Shown here: positions 46,608 through 59,438 of the stretch, one piece after another
Layout of the letters: every line of letters begins with the position of its first letter
Position numbering within the stretch: the stretch's first letter is position 1
From: Juglans regia
Taxonomy: Eukaryota > Streptophyta > Magnoliopsida > Fagales > Juglandaceae
Length of the DNA: 64,000 bases
Direction of reading: 5' to 3'
Assembly: GCF_001411555.2 (NCBI RefSeq)
Contig: NC_049905.1
Span: 8,833,053-8,897,052, forward strand
Notes under the pieces: generated by a model
The model's input: the letters and a program-made list of their open reading frames with translations, nothing else
Told to the model about the DNA's origin: nothing
Database searches by the model: none
Position numbers and translations under genes: made by a program

Positions 46608-47904
46608 ATTTATTAAGCAGGCTAGAACACGATTTTTAGTTAAAAAATTGTTAGATTTTCAAAAACAATATCTATAAAATTTCTGCATATTAATTTAGGC
46701 AACTTTATTTTGTAAGATTTTTTTTTTTTTTTTGTGAATTTTATAAGCCTGATATCTTATTTTGCCAGTCAGAACAATATCACTCTTACTCTATTTTCAA
46801 CAAGTTATTTTCAGTGCAGTACTGTAAGAAAGGTTAATTCTTTTGTTTGGACAATATATAATAAGATTCATGATATCAGTGAACTCCCTTGCCAACCAGA
46901 TTTCATAACCCAGCAAGATGTTATTTAAGACTGATAACATTAATGGAAATCCTGCTTTTCTTTGATTTTAGAAGAAATGGATAAAATAATAATTAATTAA
47001 ACAACGTAACACCACGTCAAGAGGACCACTTCAAATGGCCCTGTAGCGTTATTGAAATTAATTTGTGGGTTTTCATTATTGCACGGACAGCCTGTAAGCT
47101 CTAAAAAGTCTTTGATCCTACAACAATTACTCATTAATTCACCTCCTCCCTGTATCTTACGGCTTCGTACGTACACTGGAGTAAATTTTTGAAACTGTAA
47201 GCAGTTATTGCATATAAACGCCGGCTCCTGAAAAAGAGAATTACCAAAACTAAAAAACTATACTGATGATCTTGCTATTACTAAGCAGCATCCATTACTC
47301 AATAAAATTTTCTATCTCTGAATATCTGTCATTCTAACTCCTAATTAGAAATTTAGAAGTACTATGGATCTTGGAAATCCAGATTTCAATATATACTTGA
47401 TTTTGAAGATGTTTGAGATCAAATACACGTACTAATTGATGTTCCATGCATATATCCTTCTATGAAAAAGTAAATTAAAAAAAAAAACAAAGCAAAATAA
47501 TACGTAGGCCAGTGGACCAGCTTGCATGCAGTAGCTTCACAACATAAACCTGCGGCGGCCTGCACCTATCTTCTAGTTGCAAATAACACAGGTGGAGGAG
47601 CTGTTCTACTGACTGACGACAAATATATATATGAACACCAATACTGAACCATTCTTTTCTATTAAAAAACTGATGATCTTGCTATTATATCATATTGCTA
47701 TCAATTATGAAGGTATAGGTTTCCTCAAAAGAATCCGTGTATATAGAACTAGCTAGTTTGTCGATCTGCTTTACTGCCCAATTCACAATAAAAATTGTAT
47801 TTGTAAACATGTGTGTAAAGCAGATCATCCATACCGTTATATGACAAGACTTGATTTATAAGATAAATTTCAAATTTAAAATTAACTTTTACAAATCAAG
47901 TATT
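46608..47904. other. 3' flank of second KCS gene, gene-free
   Basis: 3' UTR and intergenic DNA ending exactly at the copia LTR. It has a T-run at about 46,718-46,733. No gene. Confidence 0.5.
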
Positions 47905-48308
47905 TGTAAGCTAAATGGAGATTCTATAATGCAGAATAAACACTTTAAAAATAGAATCGACAAGTTTAATGCCAAGAAACAGTACCTCCAGCCATTAATG
48001 TTCCTCACTGTTTTGCTACGGTTTCTCACTCATATTTGGCACTTCCAAACTCTACTACACTCTATTTAGATGGTGTAAGACTGAAGGGGATTGAGTGAGT
48101 GAGTCTAGGGACCAAACGTAGTATTTATAGCCGAAGCTTCCATCAAGTTTTGGTATCTACGTGTCCCACGTGTTCAGTTTATCATGGGGCAGTTCCAACT
48201 TTCTACGAACGTGATGAATAATTAGAGTGGGCCACTTCAAGAGCTCCTAAACTAAAGGGACGCTAGAGACTCGTTCTTACAAACGGCCTCCGTGAGAAAC
48301 GGTCAACA
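47905..48308 (-). repeat. Copia 3' LTR
   Basis: Begins TGTAAGCTAAATGG and ends GGTCAACA on the + strand. In element orientation it keeps a TATA-like CTATAAATAC (48,121-48,130, inverted) and a + strand ACGTGTC motif at 48,159-48,165. Confidence 0.9.
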
Positions 48309-48324
48309 TTCTCCCACTTGGTCC
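48309..48324 (-). other. Copia polypurine tract
   Basis: On the minus strand it reads GGACCAAGTGGGAGAA, immediately before the TGTTGACC start of the 3' LTR. This is the standard second-strand primer position. Confidence 0.85.
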
Positions 48325-48689
48325 ACACTTCTAATCTAATGTTTCATCTTACACCCATCGATAATCTGTATTTAAGTAATAAATACATGAATCATGGTGA
48401 TAAGTCCTCTAATGATGAGTATTACCTTCCATGTATTACTATGTATTTATTTCTTAAATATTATAATTTATGTGGCAATAATTTCTTAATGAATAAACCC
48501 TATGTTTCTTATTGGTCCAACACAGATGAATTTACTCAAAATTAAATTAAGGTGCACATCAATATGAGAAAAAACATCAAAATAATTAAGAATTTCATTA
48601 AAATAACATTATTCATACAATAAAAAATCACATAATGGAACTAAGTCTCATATTCACTACATGATCATTGAATTTCAACGGTGGCATGC

Positions 48690-51600
48690 CCTTAGTCAAG
48701 GATCAGCGATCATTAGCTCAGTGCTGACGTGCTCAATAACCACTTTCTTTTCTTTAACATGTTCCCTTATTGCTAAATATTTAATGTCGAAGTGTTTACT
48801 TCGACTCTCACTTTTGTTGTTCTTAGCCATAAAAATAGTAGCTGAATTATCGCAATACATTCTCAATGACCTAGAGATAGAATCCATAATTCTAAACCTA
48901 GAAATAAAACTCTTAAGCCATACACCATGTGAAGTAGCCTCAAAACGAAAGACGAACTCGGCTTCCATAGTAGAAGTGGCAGTCAAAGTCTGTTTGGCGC
49001 TCCTCCATGATACAGCTATACAAGCCATAAAAACATGTATCTTGATGTTGATTTGCGTGAATCAATACAGCCAGCAAAGTCAGAATCTGAGTAGCCAATT
49101 ACTTTCAGATTGTCCGTCCGTCAATACATAAGCATGTAGTTTTTAGTTCCTTGAAGGTACCTCATTACTTTCATTGCAGCTCTCCAATGGTCTAAACCTG
49201 GATCACTCTGATATCGTCCCAACATTCCCACAGCAAATGCAATGTCAGGTCTTGTACAGACCTGAGCATACATTAGGCTTTCGACAGCAAAAGCATATGG
49301 AATGTTCTTCATTTGTTCCCTTTCAAGGTCGTTCTTCGAGCATTGGTTCAAATTGAACCTATTACCCTTCACAATGGGAGATACACTTTGTGAACAATCA
49401 TTCATCCAAAATCTCTCTTAAACTTTATTAATATAGGTTTCCTGAGACAGACCCAAAATACCTCGAAATCTATCTCTATAGATCTTAATGCCAATGACAT
49501 TAGATGTCTCACACATATATTTCATATCAAAATTTTTAGATAGGAATTGTTTCACCTCATGCAGCAAACTCTTATCATTGGTTGCTAGCTAAATCTCATC
49601 CACATATAAAACTAGAAAACAGATTCTACTCTCACTAACCTTCTGGTATATATATTGATCCACAACGTTTTTTACAAAACCGAATGAAAAAATTACATTA
49701 TGGAATTTCAAATACCATTGACGGGATACTTGTTTTAAACCGTATATGGATTTCTTGAGCTTGCAAACCAATTGCTCACCATCACTAGAGGGGAATCCTT
49801 CAGGTTGTTTAATGTAAACTTCCTCCTCTAGATCTCTATTGAGAAATGTTATTTTCACATCCATTTGTTGCAACTCTAAGTCAAAATGGACTACTAATGC
49901 CAAAATAATACGCAATGAATCTTTCTTAGATACAGGAGAGAAAGTCTCTGTGTAATCGATTCCTTCTTTCTTAGTAAATCTCTTAGCAACGAGTCTTGCC
50001 TTGTATCTTTCAATGTTGCCCAATGAGTCTTTCTTAGTCTTAAAGACTCATTTACATCCAATGGCTTTTATACTATTAGGCAACTCAACAAGATCCCAGA
50101 CTCCGTTACTCTTCATAGAATACATCTATTCCTTCATGGCATTGTACCATAATTCTGATTCTTTGCAACTCATGGCATGTGAAAAGAACTCGGGATCATT
50201 TTCAGCTCCAATGTTATAGTTAGATTCTTACAGATACACAACATAATCATTAGGAATTGCTGACATCCTTGCTCTAATAGATCTTTTTAATGTTGTACCA
50301 TCATCTTCCTGAGAAATATGTGGTTCAACTCGTTGTTCAAAAGTTCTTGGCAACTCTTGAACTACATGATCTACTGGAATGTCGTCAGCAGCTTGTGGAA
50401 ATTCAATGATTAGTCATTCAACACCAGTTTATACTTGAGGGGTGTTGTAAACAATAACCAATCTATCACTTGAGGTGGAAGGTTGAGATTCTGAATGATC
50501 ATTTTCAGAAACTATATTCCTGGTTTGATCGCTCCCACTGTTCAAGTCATTTTCAAAAAACTTTGCATTTCTTGATTCCACAATCCTAGTACTGTGAGAT
50601 GGACAATAAAATCTGTAACCTTTAGACATTTCAGCTTATCCAATGAAATACCCACTAATGGTCCTTGGGTCTAGTTTCTTCTCTTGTGGATTATAAATTC
50701 TCACCTTAGACGGGCATCCTCAAACACGCATATGTCGCAAACTTGGCTTCTAACCTTTCCATAATTCAATTGGCGTTTTAAGAACAGTCTTGGTTGGAAT
50801 TCGATTTAATATATACACTGTCGTCTTAAGTGTTTAAGCCCACAAGGATTTAGGAAGATTGGAGCTACAAAGCATACTCCGCACCATGTTCAATAATGTT
50901 CGGTTTCTTCTTTTTGCTACACCATTCTGGTCCGGTTTACCAAGCATGATGTATTGGGCAATAATCTCATGCTCTTAAAGAAAATTTGCAAATGGCCCAG
51001 GTGTTTGTCCATCATCTGTGTATCTACCATAATATTCTCCACCTCTATCTGATCTCACGATCTTAATTTGCTTACCGCATTGTTTCTCTACTTCAGCCTT
51101 AAAAATCTTAAAGGCATCTAATGCTTCATTCTTGTTATGAAGCATGTAGATATACATATATCGTGAGTAATCATCTACAAAAGATATGAAGTATTTCTGA
51201 CCATGTGAGTCTATGTCTGGACTACATATATCAGTATGTATGATCTCTAATATGTATGAACTTCTATTGGCACCTTTCTTTGACTTGTTGGTCTGCTTTC
51301 CCTTTATGCAGTCCACACAAGTCTCAAAATCAGTAAAATTCAGAGTATTAAGTACCCTTTCATTTACTAATCTTTTAATTCTATCTACAGAGATATGACA
51401 TAATCTCCGGTGCCATAATTTAGAGGAATCATCATTAATAACACACATTTTAGTGCCAGTGTAAATATGCATTGAATCATAAGTAGCATTGTTTTTTAAA
51501 TTAATGCAGTAAATACCATCAGACAAAGTATCATTCCCAACACAATTAGATTTATAAAATAAACTGAATGATGAATTTGAAAAATTAAAGGAATATTCAA

Positions 51601-52740
51601 AAGGTACAAGTCTTGAAACTGAAATTAAGTTTCTAGAAAAACTTGGAACATAAAAGGTCTTTTCCAACTTTAAAACAAAACTACTAGATAAAATTAAATA
51701 ACAAGTTAATATAGTTTCACATGCGAGCCCATATTGTTTCCTAATAAGATGTTTTACTCACTTCTCACTGGTTTTCTTAGGTTTTGCAAACCCTGTAAGG
51801 AATTTAAAATGTGGATTGTTGATCCAGAATCAATCCATCATATGTTAATATTGACATTAATCATATTAGATTCATAACAAACAAGTGAGGTTAGATTACC
51901 TTTGTCTGCAAGAACAACAAATTAAATACTTCGACATCAATCCAACATATTAGATTCATAACAAACAGTGTTTCTTCATGTGTCCCTTCTTTTTACAGAT
52001 TAAACATCTGGAATCTTTCTTAATACCTCATTGGGGAGGTATTTTGCCTTTCTCTTTCTGATTGGCTTGAGATTTGCCTTTTCCACACATTGTCAACGTT
52101 GCACTTTCATCATGTTCCATCATTAGTCTTCATTCCTCTTGAACACAGATGGTCATGAGTTCATTAATTGATCATTTATCATTATATGTATTGTATGAGA
52201 TATTGAAGGGTCCATATTGATGCAGGAGGGTGTTTAGGATGTAGTGCACCAGAAAGGACTCCGGCATTTCAACATTGAGTTTCTTCAATTGAGCCACATT
52301 GTCCCTCATTTGTATGATGTGCTCACGCACACCTTTCACACTGGTGAGCCTTAGGGATGAGAACTTCAAGATTAGGATGTTTGCTAGTGTCTTGTCAGAA
52401 GTGACAAATTGTTCATCAATGGTTTTTAGCAAGTCTTAGACCTTTTCATGCTGGTCGACAGAACCACGAATACCAGCAGAAATTCTAGTCTTAAGGAACA
52501 TCATGCTGAGGCGATTAGATCACTCACATTGCTCATAAAGCGCGATGTCCGCTGCAGTGCTGGTATCAGTGTGTGTTGGTGGTTCGTATTTTCTAATAGC
52601 ATAGTCTATGTCCATCCACCCTAAATGAAGAAAAACTCTCTCCTTCCAAACCTTATAGTTATCTCCCTTAAGTTCAGTGATATCATAACGAATATCAGAG
52701 AAATTTGTAGGATGTACAACTGCATAAAATTATAGATTAC
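48690..52740 (-). pseudogene. Copia gag-pol polyprotein, broken
   Basis: The minus strand carries gag near 52,740-52,020 (LKGDNYKVWKERVFLHLGW; the UBN2-like part at 52,432-52,172; a CCHC knuckle CLICKKKGHMKKHC near 52,010). Next are the GAG-pre-integrase and integrase core at 51,667-50,975 (LWHRRLCHISVDRIKRLVNE; IIHTDICSPD; FVDDYSRYMYIYML; VRSDRGGEYYG). The copia-type reverse transcriptase starts at 50,023 (ARLVAKRFTKKEGIDYTETF; VYIKQPEGF; LYVDEI where YVDD is usual). RNase H is at 49,405-48,696 (RPDIAFAVGMLGRYQSDPG; YSDSDFAGCIDSRKSTS; YCDNSATIFMAKN). Frames stay alignable but at least a dozen stops interrupt them. YVDEI lacks the second catalytic Asp. These are retrotransposon functions only; no product is expected. 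Confidence 0.9.
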
Positions 52741-53646
52741 ATGCTTACATTAAAACTGAGACCTAAATTAATTTTCATGATTTACCAATGTAAATCGTGC
52801 TTAAAAATTTAATCTAATGACATAAAATTGCCTGTGGGCCAAAATTTTAATTCAAGTAGATTCAATCATTCTTATGATTAAATTTTATCAAATTATTTAC
52901 TTAATCCATAATTCTAATAGTATATTATGATTATAATTTGATACATATTCTATCTTAGATTAAACTTTATGATAAAACAATCAAATCATTTACTAAATTC
53001 ATAATTCTTGTGGGTAAGTTATGGATAACTTGATATTTTATCCTAATTAATAATATAAATATAATAAAAACTCATGTGGGATAAAATCTATTATATTAAG
53101 TATAATTAATTACAACTAATGTCTAATATTCTTTATGTGATCCTAATCAATCATAATATATAATTTTATTTAATTAAAGATATTGTGGCTATTTTCTAAT
53201 TAATTAAAATTATATGGATTACTAGACATTAAATTGCATAAGACTAGCTTAATATTATGAATTACATAATTATAACTAATACTAACATGTTATTATTATG
53301 CACAAAATATTCTCATAATATAAGCATAAATATTGCATAATCAAAACTAAAATATTATGCATAACATTTAATTTCATACATTTAACTATATACTCATCCA
53401 AAAATTGCATGTATTAGTATAGAGCAAAATTAATCAATTCACGCAAACTAAATACGAGCATAATAAATAAATTTGCACAACAATTATTCAAATTGCATAT
53501 AATTAAATCAAATAAAAATTATAAGCACCACTATACAGCATAACAATTATAAGCACAAAGGGTGTGGCCCCAAAAACCCACTTTCCATACCATCTATAAA
53601 AGTGGAGAAAAAAAAAATTATTTATTTTTTTAAAAACTGACCCCTA

Positions 53647-53998
53647 TAAACGACATGTCATTTTTCCAAACCTGAAAACGACGTGTCATTTTCCTCATTG
53701 TATAAAATAAAAACAGGCCACATAAACGACATGTCGTTTTTATTAAACTTATAAACGACGTGTTGTTTTTCTCTCTATGGAATGATTGAGACACAACTAA
53801 ACGACATGTTGTTTTCAACAAAATTAAAAACTACATATCGTTTATCTCCATACTGAATAAATGGCTCCGAACTAAACAACATGTCGTTTTTACCAAACGG
53901 AAAACGACGTGTCGTTTATCAATACTGAATGAAAGACTTTCCCACTAAACGACATGTCGTTGAAAATAAAGTTGAAAACTACATGTCGTTTTAGTCGT
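53647..53998. repeat. Tandem array of palindromic ACGACATGTCGT motifs in copia leader
   Basis: Five units of about 75 bp start at 53,647, 53,723, 53,798, 53,873 and 53,946. Each has two palindromes, usually AAACGACATGTCGTTT first and AAACGACGTGTCGTTT second, giving ten in all with minor decay. The ideal core ACGACATGTCGT is a perfect palindrome. The array lies between the primer-binding site and gag, in the untranslated leader of the element. Confidence 0.9.
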
Positions 53999-54223
53999 CT
54001 CCAACCTCCAGACAGTTCCGTAGATCACAATTTTGGGACTATTTTCAAGTCAAAAAACACATTTTTAATCACATAAAGTTTAGAAAAACTATTTCCACAT
54101 GATTTCTAAACTTCTTTCGACTAAAAAACATCGAGAAATCAAAATTTAAAATTTTTCAAAACTTTCGGCCAAAAAACAGAGATGAACAGAGCAACTCTAT
54201 AGACACCAAGGCAGAGATAAAAT

Positions 54224-54238
54224 GGGGATCTGATACCA
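54224..54238 (-). other. Copia primer-binding site
   Basis: The minus strand reads TGGTATCAGATCCCC, two bases inside the 5' LTR. It is complementary to the 3' end of plant initiator tRNA-Met (family consensus TGGTATCAGAGC). Confidence 0.85.
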
Positions 54239-54240
54239 AA

Positions 54241-54644
54241 TATAAGCTAAATGGAGATTTTATAATGCGGAATGAACACTTTAAAAACAGAATTGACAAG
54301 TTTAATGCGAAGAAATAGCACCTCCAGTCGTTGATGTTCCTCACTGTTTTGCTGCGGTTTCTCACTGATGTTTGACACTTTCAAACTCTACTCCACTCTA
54401 TTTAGATGGTGTAAGACTAAAGAGGATTGAGTGAGTGAGTCTGGGCACCAAACGTAGTATTTGTAGCCGAATCTTCTATTAAGTTTTGGTGGCTACGTGT
54501 CCCATGTGTTCAGTTTATCACAAGGCAGTTCCAACGTTCTACGAATGTGATGAATAATCAAAGTGGACCACTTCAAGAGTTCTTAAACTTGAGGGAAGCT
54601 AGAGACTCATTCTTACGAACTGCCTCCGTGAAAAATGGTCAACA
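54241..54644 (-). repeat. Copia 5' LTR
   Basis: The same 404-bp length as the 3' LTR. The TATA-like motif is CTACAAATAC here (54,457-54,466, inverted), so the promoter box has lost a T. ACGTGTC is kept at 54,495-54,501. Confidence 0.9.
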
Positions 54645-55082
54645 ACATTGTCATGTCAACGGATGTGCTTGGCTTATAAGTAAAAGAACTCATTCACAAG
54701 GCCGACTGTCGTTCAATGCACAGGTCCCTAGCCTATCTATGATTTTCATTAATTTATTTGTAATTTGACCATTACTACTCGACCTGCATGGATGAACAAA
54801 AGTCTAATATATATATATATGTAGATTGAAGAAGACGTCGGCCTATTCTCTCTTGTAATGGGCCTTGCTTGCAGAATGGGCCTTTATTGGGCTATCAATT
54901 AGGTTTATTAAATAGGTGCGTGCATGGGTGTTATACCTAAGTACTACGTACGTACCTGTTTTGGACAAAGATGGTCTGATTAATTAATTGTCTTTTTGTA
55001 GGATCAGATCAAACTGCATGCATGGCTTCAGTTTTTGCATCGTTCTCTTTGGCGAGTATTACACGTTTTGGCAAGATGAAGG

Positions 55083-55131
<49 letters not shown>

Positions 55132-56421
55132 TAGACGTTAATTGTCGGTACCTAAAGAAGAATTTTGGCTAATTAGTTACTTAACAAATTAGGAGGAAAT
55201 CAGCAAGGAGTTTTATTAAGCTTATAATATTAAAACTCTTCAGATTTCAGAGTGAGACTGAAACATTCATAAAAATATGAAGTCGAGTACTATATATTAA
55301 TTTTCTACGTCCATGGTCTTAGGGAATAATCTTCTTTAACAGAAATTTGGGTGAGTCTTAGGGGAAACGTCTAATAAATAGAAGCTTCCTAGCTAATATA
55401 TATATATATATATATATATATGATATATATATATATATGGTCTAATGCAGTAGCTAGGTCATGTTTTTATCATTGTTCAAAAGTATCTCATGACAATGGT
55501 CATGAGTCGGTGACATGCTGCATGCTAGCTGTATAATTAATGCATAAGAAACAGTAGCAGATAACGTTTGAAAAAACAAAAAAGAAGGAAAAAACAAAAA
55601 CCTCTAAATTGACTTTGAGACTAAAAGAATTAAGGAATGGTGATTTAAGCCATGAGTTGTTACTACACTGCATTCAACTTTATATATATCCAGAATATTA
55701 ATGGTTTTACGGACTGATCTGCTGCGAGAAATCGATCACCCTTGAAATCATTATTAATTCACATGCACGATGTTATCTGGGGCAATTGATCTGTTGTAAA
55801 CAAATTAGCTAGCTGTTGGGCCACTTGTTTAGGGTGGATCAGTAACAAGCAATTAAAAGGTCAAGAAAAGAGGCAAGAGATCGACCTGGGATTAATATTA
55901 GAATTATTTGATCTTAACCAGTCTATCAGAACTTTCCATGCACTTGACACCCAAGTACCTTAATTTTCTTGAATATTGTAAGAAAATACAGTGGAAAAAT
56001 ACCTCAAGCTCGGCTTATAAAATTGTTCTATAAGTTTCTCCAGACTGACAAATTCTAAGCGTTTTCTTTTAATAGCAAAATATACTACGTAGTATAAAAC
56101 TAGAGTAACACTTAACAAATCCACAATTTAAATATTTTATCAAGAGAAAATAAAAAGAGAGTTTTTGTATATTTCAGATGGTCCTAAACCAAACTGAGGG
56201 AGACTATTTATAATCCACCTATACACGATTGCCTTTGAAGGCCAACCATTACACTACTATCAATTTACAAACATTACAAACTTCAATTAAAACAGTATGT
56301 AACGTATGGCATTATGCCATCCAGTCAAGTAACGTATGGCTTAATGCCACAAGTTACTGTAAGCATGAAGGGAGGGACCGGGTCAGCCCACATGAGCGCC
56401 CCACCTGCCCTCCTGCTAACA

Positions 56422-56454
<33 letters not shown>

Positions 56455-57704
56455 ATAAAAGTTGTTCTTGTATCAAAAAAACAAAACAAAAAATATATCA
56501 AGTTTGATTATGGTTCTGTTTGTTTTCATAAATCATATCATCTCATTTAATTATTACGATCTCAAATAAAATATAAAAAATTTTTTAAATTTTTTAAATT
56601 TTAAAATAAAAATAATATCTTAATAATATTATATTCAACTATCATCTCATCATATTATCTCATTTATCTAACCAGACGAGACCTAACAGTAATTAGCCAT
56701 TCGTTCTCTACACAATAAACTAGCTCATGCTCATTTGAGTACTTCTGAGTTGTATTGATCGCCTTATGACATTTTGCTGTGGGTTGGGTCCCGTTCCGAA
56801 GCCATTCGATGTGGGACACGTTGCTCTTAATGATATATATCCGAGCTTTCTAGATAAATAGGTGATCTTTCCAGAAAGTTTCTTTGAAATTAATTTCTTG
56901 CTAGCTACTAGCTAGAAGAAACGTCTCTCGACCTTAACCTATGTCTCTATTAATCTTTCTTCTGTCTTTTTTCTTTTTATGGTATGAGATCATGTGGTGT
57001 CCTAATCCCGACTTCAGCCAGCTTGTCGGTTACGACAAAGTTGTGTTTTGCTGTATTTTGGTGATCTGTTTAATTAGGTAAGTGTTTCTTTCCGAAGCAG
57101 AAAGGTCCATCCTCCTATATATTTGTACCCAGCAACCCGACTATTGACACCGTCCTAGCTAGGTCCTATATATCAGTCACATACCTCTACGCATCCAGTA
57201 CCCCATCCAGCCTTCGAAGATGCATGCGAGCAACAATAATGCTGAAGACATGGCCAAATACACCGGGAGATCAAAATAACAATAAATGTTATTGCAAACA
57301 ATACATGAACAGCATGATCATGATAAATGAGTACTCATGAAAAATAAATATTTATGACAGATTATTTGTGATGATAACAACTATTTACGATAAAAATATA
57401 CTTATTTTGACAGAAAATAATCATTTTTACTGAAAATAACTAGTCATAAATAAACATTTTTTTATAATAATATATATATATATATATTATAGATCAAGTT
57501 GATCATGCTGTTTTCCAAAGTTTGATGATTTGGGAAGAATATTGTAACATGACCCAATATACTAATGAACTATCTTATCATGAATTAGTTTAGTAAATAT
57601 TGTTTGCTATATCACTGATGATCGATATGATCAATTGATGTGCCTTCCAATTTGGAGATCTTTCTATCTCAAAAAGAGCAATTTTAGCTCCATTACCGCA
57701 CAGA
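54645..57704. other. Gene-free AT-rich intergenic DNA up to the assembly gap
   Basis: It contains long AT microsatellites (55,085-55,127; 55,398-55,437; 56,423-56,445) and a MITE at 56,512. No coding region is supported. ORFs at 56,229-56,550 are microsatellite artefacts. Confidence 0.5.
56512..56683. mobile_element. Tourist-like MITE, related to 8,527-8,740
   Basis: Left end GGTTCTGTTTGTTTTCATAA with ATCATCTCATTTAA inside. The right end is CATCTCATCATATT...CAGACGAGACC, giving imperfect TIRs (GGTTCTGTTTG against inverted GGTCTCGTCTG). TAT precedes and TAA follows, an imperfect three-base target duplication. It is 172 bp with no ORF. Confidence 0.65.
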
Positions 57705-57804
57705 NNNNNNNNNNNNNNNNNNNNNNNNNNNNNNNNNNNNNNNNNNNNNNNNNNNNNNNNNNNNNNNNNNNNNNNNNNNNNNNNNNNNNNNNNNNNNNNN
57801 NNNN
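57705..57804. other. Assembly gap (100 N)
   Basis: Exactly 100 N, the usual placeholder for a gap of unknown length. The last 60 bases before it and the first after it do not obviously belong to the same feature, so an LTR or more could be missing. Confidence 0.99.
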
Positions 57805-57834
57805 TATTTAGGCCTTTATGCCTCAACGCTTCCA

Positions 57835-59030
57835 TGAGTTACCTTGCTAGTGGTTGACGAGGATCAGGGATAGGAGAAGGAGTAGCTAGTCGCCCCCAGC
57901 CCTAGGAAGGATCATGGGCAGAGGGAAGCCACTTCGAGCTTTCTTCCCATTATTGTCTCTAGGGATGAGACCCCGCCCACTGATTTGGAAGTGAGTGGTT
58001 GGGGGTTTCCATCCCTTATCCCTTCAACTCATTCTTTGGGGGTGACAAGGGACCTTCCCCTCTCGAGGAGGGCGTTTCCTCCAAGGGAGGTGGGGGTGAG
58101 GAGGGTTCTATTCTCCCCGATTCTGTCATGGTGAAACTTGTTCGCCCTATCAAGGAACCTGGTCATGCCCCTTGGGTGGGATCTCTTTTGATTTCGTTAT
58201 GCCAGGACTTGAGAGAATGTCAGACCCTTATTCTCTTAGGTCCTAGCACGAGTCAGTTCCAATGACTTAAAGGGAGAGGCACCCAGGCCCTTCTCGTCCC
58301 CCCAGGAGAGAGTTTGTCACCAACATGGTTGGTCGGCTAAGGGGCTTCCCTTATTCGGTATGACTTATTCTTTTCTTTCCTTCTTGCAATTTCTCTATTT
58401 TTTTTTACTACTGCATTCAAATCTCTATTTGTCATAGGGTGTGGAGGACTTAGCCGCCTGGATCGTCGTCGATTGAGCTAATTTGGAGAAAGAGGTTAGG
58501 CCGAGGCGTATGCTTGCCTTTTGGGCGAAGAGGGAGTTTGAGAACTAGAAGTCTGAGAAAGCCAATTTAGAGATCCTCTTTGAGCAATCAAATGGTTATG
58601 CCCACTCACTACAGGGTGATCTGGACATTTTTGAGAAGAGGCATCTAGCCTCCGAAGCGAGCTCTTGCAAGTAAAGGAGGCTCGGGTAAGGACAACTTTG
58701 AGCTACCTAGTTGAAGGCGAAGCGGGATTCTGCTCGGACATAGCTGTCTGGTCTTAGGAAGGAACTAGAGTCCCCTTAGAGGGAGCTGGTCAGTGCTAAT
58801 CGGCACTGTGTCGAACTTTTTGAGGCTGTGGCGACTGGCGAAAAAGCTCAGCGGCAAGTTGATCTTGAGCTCTCTAAAACCAATGGGTCTTTGGAGGAGT
58901 TTCCCAAAGGCACGCAACGACGAAGAAGGACTGGGAGTGGGTGAACCAAAACCAAAACCAAAAGAAGATAGGAGACTCCATGTTGCATCTCAACACGAAT
59001 GTTAAAGTTCAAGACCAACGAGTACTGGAG
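57835..59030 (+). pseudogene. Antisense ORF of Tat-type gypsy element, degraded
   Basis: The + strand, opposite to the gypsy polyprotein and beyond its integrase, holds a decayed reading frame. First comes a Gly/Pro-rich part (57,999-58,265; MGVSIPYPFNSFFGGDKGPS, LEEGVSSKGGGGEEGSILPD, then VMVKLVRPIKEPG). A charged, heptad-like stretch follows at about 58,480-58,900 (EVRPRRMLAFWAKREFE, LEILFEQSNGYAHSLQGDL, TGEKAQRQVDLELSKTNGSL) that suggests a coiled coil. Stops break it several times. Tat-lineage plant gypsy elements are known to carry an extra antisense ORF between integrase and the 3' LTR, and the position fits. I do not recognise a specific domain and cannot assign a function. Confidence 0.5.
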
Positions 59031-59438
59031 TTGGAGTCAGAGCTGGCCTCGTCGAAGTGAGAACTTCTTTGACTATCCCCTTAACTCACAGCAGCCAGGT
59101 CTATATGTGACTGGGCTTTTGGCTATGGCTACCAGACTAGCATGGTGCAGCTTAGGTCCTTCCTGCTAGTGAACCCACAGACCGACTTGACGAGGTTGAA
59201 CCTTGGGGTGCGACACCATGCCCGATGCCTTCCTGACTGCAACATCCACACCCTCAACTTCTGTCGATCCCCCTCATTTAGAATCTTTTGAACTTTTGTT
59301 TATGTATATTTTCTCATTGAACAATGTGTAGACATTCTTCTGATTTGCTTTTGTATTCATTTTTACTTTTGTTTATGTACTTGATGTTTGCTTCTTATTT
59401 TTAGCGGGTCTTTGAAGTCGCCCATTTTGCTCATTGTG

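Larger units (their letters stand above)
47905..54644 (-). mobile_element. Full-length Ty1/copia LTR retrotransposon, dead (6.74 kb)
   Basis: Two 404-bp LTRs (47,905-48,308 and 54,241-54,644) flank a polyprotein in copia order (gag, integrase, reverse transcriptase, RNase H) on the minus strand. The polypurine tract at 48,309-48,324 and the primer-binding site at 54,224-54,238 sit directly inside the LTRs, so the borders are firm. Target duplications would be GTATT (47,900-47,904) and ACATT (54,645-54,649), which differ by two transitions. LTR identity by hand is about 88% (near 47 substitutions, mostly transitions), so the insertion is old. Numerous stops inactivate the polyprotein. Confidence 0.92.

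Noticed and set aside
53647..53998. CRISPR-like regular repeat array
   Set aside because: This is a plant nuclear retrotransposon leader; the units are tandem with palindromes and homologous spacers, not unique spacers.
57590..57835. Minus-strand ORF running across the assembly gap
   Set aside because: It is open only because N codons are not stops. The real flanks are short and unrecognised.
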